From positions 248,001 through 312,000 of the forward strand of contig JANXDC010000004.1 of assembly GCA_025059945.1 (NCBI GenBank): DNA of 64,000 nucleotides, given 5' to 3'. The stretch's first letter is position 1, and each line of letters opens with the position of its first letter. Shown in pieces: positions 26,209-34,283 of the stretch. The notes under the pieces were generated by a model. That model worked only from the letters and a program-made list of their open reading frames with translations, searched no databases and was not told the origin of the DNA. Made by a program: the position numbers and the translations under genes. This DNA is from Bacteroidota bacterium (lineage in GTDB: Bacteria > Bacteroidota > Rhodothermia > JANXDC01).

Positions 26209-27060
26209 TTATCGCACCGCGTCCTCCAGGGCCAGACGGGCTTCTGTGCTGGCATCTCGATACTTGACGATCACGGGAACGTAAAGCCCAATACCCTCTT
26301 CCTGTGCCAAGGTTCCCCGGTTGTGCGCAGCGCGCACGCCCGGTACGACCACGGCGCCCTCGGGCACGATCAGGGGTTGTCCGTTTTCCGCCCGCCAGAT
26401 CCGATCGCGCACCAGGTCATATAGCGGCGTGCTGGCGGTCAGCACCACGCTGGGCGCGATCACGGCTCGGCGCCGCACGATCGCGCCCTCCAGAATCGCC
26501 GCGTGAGCCCCCACGAAAGCCTCATCTTCGATGATCACGGGCAAAGCGCCCACGGGCTCGATTACGCCTCCGATCTGCACGCCGGCGCTCAGATGCACCC
26601 GCCGGCCGATTTGGGCGCAGCTTCCCACAAGCACATGCGAGTCGATCATCGCCCCCTCATCCACGTAAGCCCCCACGTTTACGTAACTGGGGGGCATAAG
26701 GATGACCCCCGGGGCCAGGTACGCCCCGTCGCGCACCGTGGTGCCTCCAGGCACGATGCGGACTCGCTCCCTTAGCGTGGTGGGCCGAACGGGCAGGGTG
26801 GCCTTATCGAAAAAGCGCCACGTGGGACCCGCCTGCACTTCGATGAGCTCTCCTAATCTGAACCCTAGTAGGATGCCCGCCTTGACCCACGCATGCACAC
26901 GCCAGCCCGCGGGGGCCTGGGGATCGGGCTCGGCGGCCCGGATGCGGCCCGTGCGCAGGGCCTCGAAGAGTTCCTGCACGCACCGGAGCGCCTCGCTGCG
27001 CTCCTTTCCTTCTAGGGGTCCGTGCGCGTAGCGTTCGATCCGCTCAGCTAGACTGCTCAT
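26209..27060 (-). CDS. dapD: Tetrahydrodipicolinate N-succinyltransferase
   Basis: Succinyl-CoA-dependent step of the succinylase branch of diaminopimelate/lysine synthesis. An N-terminal helical domain leads to a left-handed β-helix of hexapeptide repeats from about residue 105 to 230 (GAYLAPGVILMPPSYVNVGAYVDEG in overlapping turns, IDSHVLVGSCAQIG). WRVHAWVKAGILLGFRLG near 52-70 is characteristic of DapD. 283 aa. It begins 2 bp before the cupin stop and so sits in the same transcript as the RuBisCO-like gene. Confidence 0.93.
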   Translation of the reverse strand: MSSLAERIERYAHGPLEGKERSEALRCVQELFEALRTGRIRAAEPDPQAPAGWRVHAWVKAGILLGFRLGELIEVQAGPTWRFFDKATLPVRPTTLRERVRIVPGGTTVRDGAYLAPGVILMPPSYVNVGAYVDEGAMIDSHVLVGSCAQIGRRVHLSAGVQIGGVIEPVGALPVIIEDEAFVGAHAAILEGAIVRRRAVIAPSVVLTASTPLYDLVRDRIWRAENGQPLIVPEGAVVVPGVRAAHNRGTLAQEEGIGLYVPVIVKYRDASTEARLALEDAVR

Positions 27061-27061
27061 C

Positions 27062-27496
27062 TTAGACCCGAATAAAAGCGGCGATCTCTGGGTTTTGAGC
27101 TAGCTCAGCTAGCACTTGTTCCGTGGGCAGCTCCGGCCGATCGCGTTCGGAATCCACAAGGCACAAAAACCCCAACACCTCCTCATCGGCCCGAAATTGG
27201 TGCCAGTGACCCGGCGGTATATAGAGCACATCAAAGGGCCTAACGTCGTAGATCCGATCCCCGACAAGGACCCGGCCGCGGCCCCGGAGTACGATTACGG
27301 CGTGCGCATGCGCGTGACGCTCCAAGCTCGAATAACCGCCGGGATCGATCTCAAAATATCGCAGCTCGCAGCGGAGCCCGGCCACGTTATCCAGCAGCGT
27401 CTGCCGGCTGATGGCCCGATAGTGGGTTCCCTCTGGCTTATAGGCCCGAACCGGCACATCCGACCAGCGAAAGTTGGGCTCAAAACGTCGGATCAT
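27062..27496 (-). CDS. Cupin protein, candidate methylthioxylulose-5-phosphate methylsulfurylase
   Basis: 144-aa single-domain cupin. Motif 1 carries His61, His63 and His65 (RHAHAHAVIVLRGRGRV) and motif 2 His97 and His99 (PPGHWHQF), giving a plausible Mn/Fe site. The start ATG at 27496 lies 17 bp inside the end of the RuBisCO-like gene, so the two are probably translationally coupled. In Rhodospirillum rubrum a cupin encoded next to a RuBisCO-like protein removes methanethiol from methylthioxylulose 5-phosphate to give 1-deoxyxylulose 5-phosphate. The same role here is inferred from context and not visible in the cupin itself. The frame continues upstream to 27763, but that part is a shadow of the neighbouring gene. 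Confidence 0.75.
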   Translation of the reverse strand: MIRRFEPNFRWSDVPVRAYKPEGTHYRAISRQTLLDNVAGLRCELRYFEIDPGGYSSLERHAHAHAVIVLRGRGRVLVGDRIYDVRPFDVLYIPPGHWHQFRADEEVLGFLCLVDSERDRPELPTEQVLAELAQNPEIAAFIRV

Positions 27497-28604
27497 CGCG
27501 CATACTCCGGATTGTGAGCCTCTGTACGTTCTCCACAAAGGCGCGGCTGCGCTCCCGTATCCGGGGGCCGGCCTCGTAAAGAGCGCTCCCCATGAGCAAA
27601 ATCGCATGCCGACCGTAAAACCGAAGGGCCGCTTCCAGGCGCTCCCAGTGCAGGCCTCCGGCCGGCACGGGAAAGGCCGGGCGCAGCGGCGGCCAAGGCC
27701 CTCGCAATCGCTCGGCGATCCTGGTGCAGGTGGCCTCATCGTAGGCGAAGCGGCCGCCGGCATGCGGGAAAATAACGGCGTCGGCGCCTAGAAGCCGAAA
27801 CAGCCGACCCAGAAGCGCCTCCGGCGCTATGCGCGCCGCACCCCCCAGGGCGGGATGGGCCAAAAAGACCATATCCGGAAAGCGCCGCACCAGGCTCTCA
27901 AAAACGGGCAGGCCTACAAGCATCGGGGCGATGAGCACGACTTGTACGCCCAGGCTGCGCGCCAGGCCTAGCTGGGCCTCCAGCTCCTCAGGCCGGCCGA
28001 TGAGGTTTGGGGCGTACTGGGACCGGCGTCCCGTGCGGCGCGCCGCCTCTTCTACGGCCTCCTGACAGCGCCGCACGCGTTCCGCAAAGGGGCAAAACGG
28101 GTGATCGGCTAGCCCGTGATCATCCTTGATCAGGTCGATGCCGGCCTCGGCGAAAAGCCGGCACAGCTCCGCTATAGCCTCCGGCCCCAGCCCCATGGGC
28201 TTTAAGGCGGTGCACGTCAGGGGCCGATCCCAGACCTGTAGCAGCGCCCGCAGCCCCGCAATGCCGTGCTGCGGACCCGGAAAAAGGCCCCGGACGGATT
28301 CCGAAAGCTCCACATCCCATAGCTCCACATCGGGCTGCAGGGAGGAGTTGCCAAAGAGCACGTTTAGCAGCTGCGCCGGGTTGGCGGCTATCGCGGAGGC
28401 CGCATACCGGATCCGCGCCCGCACGCCGCCCTCGGGATCGGGCTCTAGGGCCTCCACATGCCCTATGATGTGGCCGCGCACAAAGGGATCCTGTACCAGC
28501 GGGTCCGGCAGCTCCACCGTCTGCTCCAGCGCCAGCGTCCGGGCGCGCTGTTTGGCCTCTTTTTCCGAAACGCGCAGCCTATAGGTGGCCCACAGGTACT
28601 CCAT
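27480..28604 (-). CDS. RuBisCO-like protein (form IV)
   Basis: 374-aa TIM-barrel member of the RuBisCO superfamily that should not fix CO2. Lys135 (TALKP) matches catalytic Lys175 and Lys160 in LIKDDHGLA matches the carbamylated Lys201; Asp162 matches Asp203, but Glu204 is His163. His250 (AHPAL) matches His294. The flexible loop-6 lysine (GKLEG) is missing: the corresponding region reads IFPHAGGRF at 278-286, and the phosphate-binding GGG reads LMGS. Characterised relatives are enolases or isomerases in methionine salvage. The directly overlapping cupin gene points to methylthioribulose-1-phosphate isomerisation. It is the first gene of a five-gene minus-strand operon. Confidence 0.92.
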   Translation of the reverse strand: MEYLWATYRLRVSEKEAKQRARTLALEQTVELPDPLVQDPFVRGHIIGHVEALEPDPEGGVRARIRYAASAIAANPAQLLNVLFGNSSLQPDVELWDVELSESVRGLFPGPQHGIAGLRALLQVWDRPLTCTALKPMGLGPEAIAELCRLFAEAGIDLIKDDHGLADHPFCPFAERVRRCQEAVEEAARRTGRRSQYAPNLIGRPEELEAQLGLARSLGVQVVLIAPMLVGLPVFESLVRRFPDMVFLAHPALGGAARIAPEALLGRLFRLLGADAVIFPHAGGRFAYDEATCTRIAERLRGPWPPLRPAFPVPAGGLHWERLEAALRFYGRHAILLMGSALYEAGPRIRERSRAFVENVQRLTIRSMRDDPTF

Positions 28605-28665
28605 GGCCTCGCCAAATTACGACGTGCGCAAGCGTCACGGCGCAAGCATAAAACCTTTGGACCCG

Positions 28666-28673
28666 TAAATTTG
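28666..28673 (+). promoter_or_regulatory. TAnnTTTG element before the WbqC-like gene
   Basis: TAAATTTG fits the Bacteroidota -7 consensus and lies 20 bp before the ATG, but no matching TTG element is found 19-21 bp upstream. Confidence 0.35.
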
Positions 28674-28693
28674 CTGTCTCGGAAGCGCGAGGC

Positions 28694-29368
28694 TTGCGGA
28701 TGCGCTGGCTTCTTATGCCCCCCATGTATTGGCCCCCTATCACGGTGGCCGCCTCCTGGTGGCGCGCAGACGTGGTGGTGTTTCTAGACACGCTGCGCTA
28801 CCAGAAGCAATCCTATCAGAATCGAGCCCGTATTCGCACTCCGCAGGGCTGGCAATGGCTGATCGCGCCCGTCCGATCGGGCCGTTCCGCCCAGCCCCGC
28901 GCGATCGCCGACATAGAGCTCGACACAAGCCACCGGTGGTTCGACAAGCACAAAAAGGCTTTCGAGTTTTTCTATCGCCGCGCGATGTACTTCGAGTATT
29001 ACGAGGATCGCTTCATGCCCCTCTATGAGGGTTCCGCGCCGAATCGGCTAAGAGAGTTGCTCGAGCCCACGCTTGGGTGGCTGTGGGAGGCGCTAGGGGT
29101 TCCGGCCAAAAGCCTGTGGGCCAGCGCGCATCCGGACTGGGAAACGCGGGCCGACTCCGGCACCTGGTGGACGGTTCCAGAGGCCGGGCTACCGCCCCGG
29201 TATCGGTCCCGATGCGGCCTGCTTGAGGCAGAGCCCCCCGTGTATGAGCAGGCTTTTTCAGGTTTTGAGCCCAACCTTTCGGTCCTGGACCTGCTTTTCA
29301 ACCTCGGGCCTCAAGCCGCGGAGCGCCTATCTCAGGCCCCAGTGCGGAGGGCGGACGTTGCAAGGTGA
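28694..29368 (+). CDS. WbqC-like family protein
   Basis: WbqC family, named from an O-antigen cluster; biochemical function not established. The N-terminal pattern fits well: MPPMYWPP, then ADVVVFLDTLRYQKQSYQNRARIRTPQGWQW, written here as overlapping pieces ADVVVFLDTLRYQ and NRARIRTPQGWQW, followed by IAPV. The family's internal HRWFDKHKKAFEFFY segment is also present. 224 aa, as usual. Its last 71 bp overlap, in antisense, the end of the DUF4359-like gene. Confidence 0.85.
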   Translation: MRMRWLLMPPMYWPPITVAASWWRADVVVFLDTLRYQKQSYQNRARIRTPQGWQWLIAPVRSGRSAQPRAIADIELDTSHRWFDKHKKAFEFFYRRAMYFEYYEDRFMPLYEGSAPNRLRELLEPTLGWLWEALGVPAKSLWASAHPDWETRADSGTWWTVPEAGLPPRYRSRCGLLEAEPPVYEQAFSGFEPNLSVLDLLFNLGPQAAERLSQAPVRRADVAR

Positions 29369-29672
29369 CGAAACGGCCCAGTACGCCCAGAAAACGCCAC
29401 CGATCCGCTCTCCGGCCCGTGTAGCGGCTTAAGTCAACGGTATACAGGCTAAGCAGCAGCAAGTTTTGTCGCTTTACCCCCAGCACGGCTAAAAAGCTCA
29501 TCCCTTGCGCCAAGGCGCGCCCCTGTTCGTGATCCGAGCCCCAGGCCTGCTCCGTTAGCCAGCGCTCCAGGTGAGCCGTGGCAAAGCGCGAAAAAGCCTC
29601 CTGATCGGGGTTTGTGGCGATCAAGACGGCGCACAAACACAGGCCAGCCGCGCTCCAAATCCATCTGAGCAT
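29298..29672 (-). CDS. DUF4359-like small exported protein
   Basis: 124 aa. An N-terminal hydrophobic signal or anchor (MLRWIWSAAGLCLCAVLIA) is followed by TNPDQEAFSRFA and, further on, VKRQNLLLLSLYTVDL, the two blocks typical of the DUF4359 group. The cysteines that many members carry are absent here. I took the ATG at 29672 because GGGAGGG lies 8 bp upstream; a GTG at 29687 is possible. It converges with the WbqC-like gene, with overlapping 3' ends. Function unknown. Confidence 0.65.
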   Translation of the reverse strand: MLRWIWSAAGLCLCAVLIATNPDQEAFSRFATAHLERWLTEQAWGSDHEQGRALAQGMSFLAVLGVKRQNLLLLSLYTVDLSRYTGRRADRWRFLGVLGRFVTLQRPPSALGPEIGAPRLEARG

Positions 29673-29729
29673 GCGATGCCCTCCCACGGACTGGACGCAA
29701 AGTAATTAAGCGGCCGATACGAAGCAATT

Positions 29730-30986
29730 TTAGGTTTTCTGGGGCTTTTTGCGCGCAGCCGGAAACAGGATGTTGTTCAGAATCAGCCGATATCCGGGTG
29801 AGTTCTTGTGCAAGGCCAGGTCCGTTGGCGGGTCTCCCACGAAATGCTGATAATCCTCCGGGTCATGTCCCCCGTAGAAGGTGAACGTGCCCTTTCCGTA
29901 GTTGCCGTGCAGGTAGCGGACCTCCTCGCGCCCCGGCGCCTCGGCCAAGATGACCACGGACTCCTTGATGAGGGATTTCCGAAAGTTCGTCGTCTGCCCC
30001 ATAAAGCCCTTGATCACGCTTGTGTGGTTTTGGGTGAGCATCGTGGGCACGGGGTCGTGTTTAGCGGAAAACTCGAAGAGCACGAAATAGTCCAGAAGCG
30101 GGTTCTGAAGGGTAGGCGGCGGCTGCACGTCGATGTTGGAGTGCTCCGTCTCGTACGGATTCAGGCTCACGCGGAAGCCGTGGAAGGCGAGCGTGCGGCT
30201 GAAGTCGAGCTTTTCCTGCGCATCGGCCGTAACGGGCGTGCCGTCCAGCTCCGGAGGCACGATATCGATGCCCTCGGCGGCAAGGGCGATATCGAGGGTT
30301 TCGGTCGCCGTGCACATGGCGAACAAAAATCCCCCTTGGGCCACGTATTCCTTGATGGCGCGCGCGACGGCTTTTTTGAGCTCAGAGACCGTCGAAAAGC
30401 CCAGCTTGCGGGCCATCTCCATCTGGTCGCGTTGCTGCCGAACAAACCAAGGCATGTGCCGATACAGAGCCCAGAAGCGGCTGTACTGGCCCGTGAAGTC
30501 CTCGTGGTGCAAATGCAGCCAGTCGTATTCGGAGAGCTTGCCTTGCAATACCTCCTCATCCCAGATCTTGTCATAGGGCACCTCGGCGTAGGTCAAGGCG
30601 AGCGTGACGGCATCGTCCCAGGGCAGCGAATGCGGCGGGGTGTAGACGGCGATCTTGGGGGCTTTTTCGAGCCGAACGGCGTCCATGTTGGAGTCTTCGC
30701 TCATGATCTGGCTCAGGATCTGGGCCGCCTGGGCGGCCGATAGCTTCTCGTAGAAGACGCCTCGAACGCGCAGCTCCCGCTCCAGCGCCGCAAAGTCCTC
30801 GGTCAGAAACGAGCCGCCCCGATAGTTGAGAAGCCAGTCCACGTCCACCCCTTGGGCCAGCACCCAGTAGGCGACGCCGTAGGCCTTTAGGTGATCCGTC
30901 TGTCGCTCGTCCATGGGGATGAGGATTTTCTGCGCCTCTGTCCAATCGGGAACCGCAAGCAACAGCGCACAGAGCCATCGGATCAT
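29730..30986 (-). CDS. Secreted Bacteroidota protein often labelled 'asparagine synthetase B'
   Basis: 418 aa. The signal peptide ends at TEAQ (residue 19). The sequence is strongly conserved across Bacteroidota: ILIPMDERQTDHLKAYG, DVDWLLNYRGGSF, DWLHLHHEDFTGQY, GFLFAMCTATETLDIAL, MLTQNHTSVIKGFMGQTT and GKGTFTFYGGHDPEDYQHF. It has no N-terminal Cys glutaminase, no PPi-loop and no other asparagine-synthetase domain, so that database name is probably a misannotation. The MCTA Cys, the several His residues and the class I amidotransferase-like layout suggest an enzyme fold, but no activity is known. The start overlaps the upstream TPR gene by 4 bp, which suggests a joint envelope role. Confidence 0.85.
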   Translation of the reverse strand: MIRWLCALLLAVPDWTEAQKILIPMDERQTDHLKAYGVAYWVLAQGVDVDWLLNYRGGSFLTEDFAALERELRVRGVFYEKLSAAQAAQILSQIMSEDSNMDAVRLEKAPKIAVYTPPHSLPWDDAVTLALTYAEVPYDKIWDEEVLQGKLSEYDWLHLHHEDFTGQYSRFWALYRHMPWFVRQQRDQMEMARKLGFSTVSELKKAVARAIKEYVAQGGFLFAMCTATETLDIALAAEGIDIVPPELDGTPVTADAQEKLDFSRTLAFHGFRVSLNPYETEHSNIDVQPPPTLQNPLLDYFVLFEFSAKHDPVPTMLTQNHTSVIKGFMGQTTNFRKSLIKESVVILAEAPGREEVRYLHGNYGKGTFTFYGGHDPEDYQHFVGDPPTDLALHKNSPGYRLILNNILFPAARKKPQKT

Positions 30987-32818
30987 AACGCCTCTCCTCG
31001 CAGCCGCCGTATGCGGGATCGCGCCTCGTCGCCGAAAACACTTTGGGGATATCGTTCCAGCAGCGTCTCATAGGCCCGCAGGGCCTGCGTCGGATCGCGC
31101 AACACCTCCTCGTAAAGCTGCCCCAGCGCAAGCCAGGCTCGCTCGGCTTGAAAGGAGTGCGCGAAACGTTCCGTTACCAGCCGATACGTGGCCACCAGAC
31201 GCTCCCAGTTTCGGGTGCGACGGTAAACCTCGGCCTGCAGCATATAGAACGCATCCATCAGGGGGTTGAGCTCCGGGCTCGCCTGGGCCTGGGCGATCGC
31301 CTCTAGGGCTTCCCGGTAGCGGCGTTGGGCTACAAGCAGGGCCGCCTGTGCGTAGCGGCGCAAGGGCTCGGAGGCGGACGAAGAGTCAGGGCCACGGTTT
31401 TCCTGGATAAGCACCTTGAGCGCGATCGCGTCGTTGGCGATGTCGCGATCGGTGCTCTGGGAGAGCACATCGGCTAGCCCCAAGGCGCTTTCGAAGGCGC
31501 CTTGGTAGAAATCCAGCCAGGCCAGCTGCAGCCGGGCCTGATCGTAGAGTTCGCCCTCCTGGGCCCGTGCGGTGAGCCGGATAAAGCGCAGCCGGGCCTG
31601 TTCGAGGTTGCCCTCTTCGAGCGCAAGCTGACCCAGTTCGTAAAGGGCGCCGAGCACCTGCTCGGGCTCAGCTTGAGAGCTCTCCAGGACCCGCTCCAGG
31701 TATCCTCGCGAGGCGGAGAGGTCCCGGAACACCTCCCGATATAACCGGCCCAGGCGCAGCCAGATCTCCCCCGAAGAGACCGGATCGGCGCTCTGCCGTG
31801 CGTAGGTTTCGTAGTGCAGCAGAGCGGCCCGATATTGCGCGCTGTCCCCGCTTGCTGTGGCTAGGCGCTCGTAGATCTCCCCCAGCCGCAAGCTGGCAAG
31901 CCGGACTAGGCTCGTGTTGGCCGATTGCCGGCTGAGCTCCTCATAGGCCTGTCGGGCGGCCTCCCAGGCCTGGGCGGCGTAGGCCTGTTCGGCGAAGCGA
32001 AAAAGCAGCTGCCCTCCGGCGTTTTCGAGTCGATCCAGGGCCCGTATCGCGCGGTAGGCCTCCTCGTAACGCCCCGTTTCCAGATACAGCCAAGCCAAAA
32101 GCTCCCGATAGACGCGCAGCAGCGGTTCGCGCTGCACCCCGCGCTCCACAAGCCGGATTATCTGGGGCGCGAGCGTGGAATCCTCCAGCATCCGGCCCAG
32201 CCGGGCCCGCACAAAGCCCAACTGCTGGGGTTCAGCCTGAAGGTGCGCCAGGTACTCCTGCACGGCCGCCTCGTACTGGCCCGTGGCGCTGTAGAGCATG
32301 GCCAGATCCAAGGCGAAAAGCGTGGGGTTGTTGAGCCTTCGTCGGCCCTCTAGAAGAGTGCGCGCGGCTTCTTCGGGCAGCCGGTTGTTGAATTGCGAGT
32401 AGTAGACGATCCGATACACTTGGGGCTGCATGGGGGCGATCTCAAGGGCCCGGTTCCAGGACCGCAGCGCCTCCTCCCGTCGCCCCTGGGCTAGCTGTAC
32501 GGAGGCGAGATCGCACCACAGCGTGGGGTTGTCCGGCTGTCGGGCCAGCTGATCGCGCACCAGCCGCTCGGCTTCCCCGTAGCGCTTCAGGGCCGTGTAG
32601 GCCTCCCGGAGTTTGTCGTAAAAGACGTACGAACCGGGATCGGACCGGTACAAATCCTCCAGAATCGGCAAAGCCCGCTCAACCTGCCCGGATCGCAGAT
32701 AGGAGTCGGCCAGACGAAAACGGGCGATTCGCCCATCCGAAGGCGCCTCTTGGGCTTTGCTCAGATCGGCTCCGAGCAGCATGAGCGCTAGGGCCCAGCA
32801 GACAAGCAGAGGCCGCAT
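30983..32818 (-). CDS. Large secreted TPR protein
   Basis: 611 aa from the ATG at 32818. The signal peptide MRPLLVCWALALMLLG ends around SKAQ (residue 22). The rest is about a dozen helical TPR-type repeats (for example RLADSYLRSGQVERALPIL, ALYELGQLALEEGNLEQARL, LALGQLYEEVLRDPTQALRA), like the outer-membrane or periplasmic TPR assembly proteins of Bacteroidota. The frame extends upstream to 33208, but that part is antisense to the aminotransferase gene. It is translationally coupled to the following gene. Confidence 0.85.
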   Translation of the reverse strand: MRPLLVCWALALMLLGADLSKAQEAPSDGRIARFRLADSYLRSGQVERALPILEDLYRSDPGSYVFYDKLREAYTALKRYGEAERLVRDQLARQPDNPTLWCDLASVQLAQGRREEALRSWNRALEIAPMQPQVYRIVYYSQFNNRLPEEAARTLLEGRRRLNNPTLFALDLAMLYSATGQYEAAVQEYLAHLQAEPQQLGFVRARLGRMLEDSTLAPQIIRLVERGVQREPLLRVYRELLAWLYLETGRYEEAYRAIRALDRLENAGGQLLFRFAEQAYAAQAWEAARQAYEELSRQSANTSLVRLASLRLGEIYERLATASGDSAQYRAALLHYETYARQSADPVSSGEIWLRLGRLYREVFRDLSASRGYLERVLESSQAEPEQVLGALYELGQLALEEGNLEQARLRFIRLTARAQEGELYDQARLQLAWLDFYQGAFESALGLADVLSQSTDRDIANDAIALKVLIQENRGPDSSSASEPLRRYAQAALLVAQRRYREALEAIAQAQASPELNPLMDAFYMLQAEVYRRTRNWERLVATYRLVTERFAHSFQAERAWLALGQLYEEVLRDPTQALRAYETLLERYPQSVFGDEARSRIRRLRGEAL

Positions 32819-32969
32819 GCCGTAAAGAAACGGGCTTCCGTGAGCCCGGGCAAGCTCTGCGGTGAGCCCTATGTAAAGGAGGTGCGATTTTCCGAGCAGG
32901 CCCGGTTGCACGTTTGCCTTGGCGATCCGTTGTTTACCGCTGTGTCCTGAAGGCAGGGAGGAATACGGC

Positions 32970-34283
32970 ATGCTATCGCGCAGGCAATTTCTGGGCCGCA
33001 CAGTGGGCTGGACCGGTCTGGCCGTGGCCGCATTGCGCGAAGATGGGCTGGCGCGGATTCTAGAGGCCTCAGGCGGCCTGGATCCCCATCGGTCGCCGGA
33101 GGAGGTGGCCCGCGATGAGGACTTCTGGGCCGAGGTCCAGCAGGCCTTCGCTGTGGACCGAACCCTGATCAACCTCAACAACGGCGGGGTATGCCCGAGT
33201 CCGCGCATGGTGCATGAGGCCCTGAAGCAATATTTAGACTACTCCAACCTGGCGCCGGTTCTGCACATGTGGCGCCATCTTGAGCCCCGCATCGAGTCCG
33301 TGCGCGCGGCCTTGGCGCGGCACTTCGGCTGCGATCCCGAGGAGCTGGCCATCACCCGAAACGCGAGCGAAGCGCTGGAGATCGCGCAGCTGGGTGTCGA
33401 CCTTAAACCGGGCGATGAGGTCATTACGACCACGCAGGACTATCCGCGTATGCTCACAACCTGGGACCAGCGGGCGCGCCGGGACCGGATCGCGGTGCGC
33501 AAGATCACCTTTCCCGTGCCCTTGCTGGAGCCCCAGGAGTTTGTGCGGCGCATTGAAGCCGCCATCACCCCGCGGACGCGGATCCTACACATCTGCCACG
33601 TGATCAACATCACGGGCCAGATCCTGCCCGTGCGCGAGGTCTGCCGTCTGGCGCATCAATACGGCCTAGAGGTGATCGTGGACGGGGCGCACGCCTTTGC
33701 CCACTTTCCCTTCACTGTGGCGGATCTGGACTGCGACTACTACGGCACCAGCCTGCACAAATGGCTGTGCGCTCCGATCGGCACGGGGTTTTTGTACGTG
33801 CGCCGGGAGAAAATCCCGCGCCTTTGGCCGCTTATGGGGGCGCCAGCGGACATGACGGCCAACATCCGCAAATTCGAGGAGATTGGCACGCACCCGGCGG
33901 CCCCCCACAACGCCATCGCCGAGGCGCTGGCCTTTCATGAGGCCATTGGGGTGGAGCGCAAGGCGGCCCGTTTGCGCTACCTGAACCGGCGCTGGGCCGA
34001 GCGCGTGCGCGCCTACGAACGGGTTCGCTTCCTTACCAACCTCGATGATCCGGGGCAATGGTGTGGGCTGCTTGTGGTGGACGTCCAGGGGGTGGATCCA
34101 GTCAAGCTGGCCGATTGGCTCCTGGAGCGCCATCGGATCATCGTGACCCCGATCGTGCATCCGGAGTTTCAAGGTATCCGGGTGACGCCCAACGTATACA
34201 CGCGTCTTTCGGAGATCGACTACTTCGCGGACGTTCTGGAGCGCGTTGTGCAGGGTCAGGTGCCCGGGGTCGCGGCCCATTAA
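32970..34283 (+). CDS. Class V aminotransferase-fold PLP enzyme with Tat-type signal
   Basis: PLP-dependent enzyme of the cysteine-desulfurase/isopenicillin-N-epimerase superfamily. Asp238 in IVDGAHAF binds the PLP ring nitrogen and Lys264 in TSLHKW forms the Schiff base. The N-terminus MLSRRQFLGRTVGWTGLAVAAL is, in its first 9 residues, a twin-arginine signal (SRRQFLG), so export of a folded cofactor enzyme is likely; tatC lies 4-5 kb away. No desulfurase Cys loop is evident, which favours an epimerase, lyase or kynureninase-like activity. The ATG at 32970 follows GGGAGGA; the longer frame from 32919 lacks support. It converges with the glycosylase gene (4-bp overlap). Confidence 0.85.
   Translation: MLSRRQFLGRTVGWTGLAVAALREDGLARILEASGGLDPHRSPEEVARDEDFWAEVQQAFAVDRTLINLNNGGVCPSPRMVHEALKQYLDYSNLAPVLHMWRHLEPRIESVRAALARHFGCDPEELAITRNASEALEIAQLGVDLKPGDEVITTTQDYPRMLTTWDQRARRDRIAVRKITFPVPLLEPQEFVRRIEAAITPRTRILHICHVINITGQILPVREVCRLAHQYGLEVIVDGAHAFAHFPFTVADLDCDYYGTSLHKWLCAPIGTGFLYVRREKIPRLWPLMGAPADMTANIRKFEEIGTHPAAPHNAIAEALAFHEAIGVERKAARLRYLNRRWAERVRAYERVRFLTNLDDPGQWCGLLVVDVQGVDPVKLADWLLERHRIIVTPIVHPEFQGIRVTPNVYTRLSEIDYFADVLERVVQGQVPGVAAH

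Noticed and set aside
27497-27763. N-terminal extension of the cupin frame
   Set aside because: It overlaps the RuBisCO-like gene out of frame and resembles no cupin; the ATG at 27496 gives a normal domain.
33209-33603. Frames overlapping the class V aminotransferase on both strands
   Set aside because: Shadows; the PLP-binding motifs fix the true frame.
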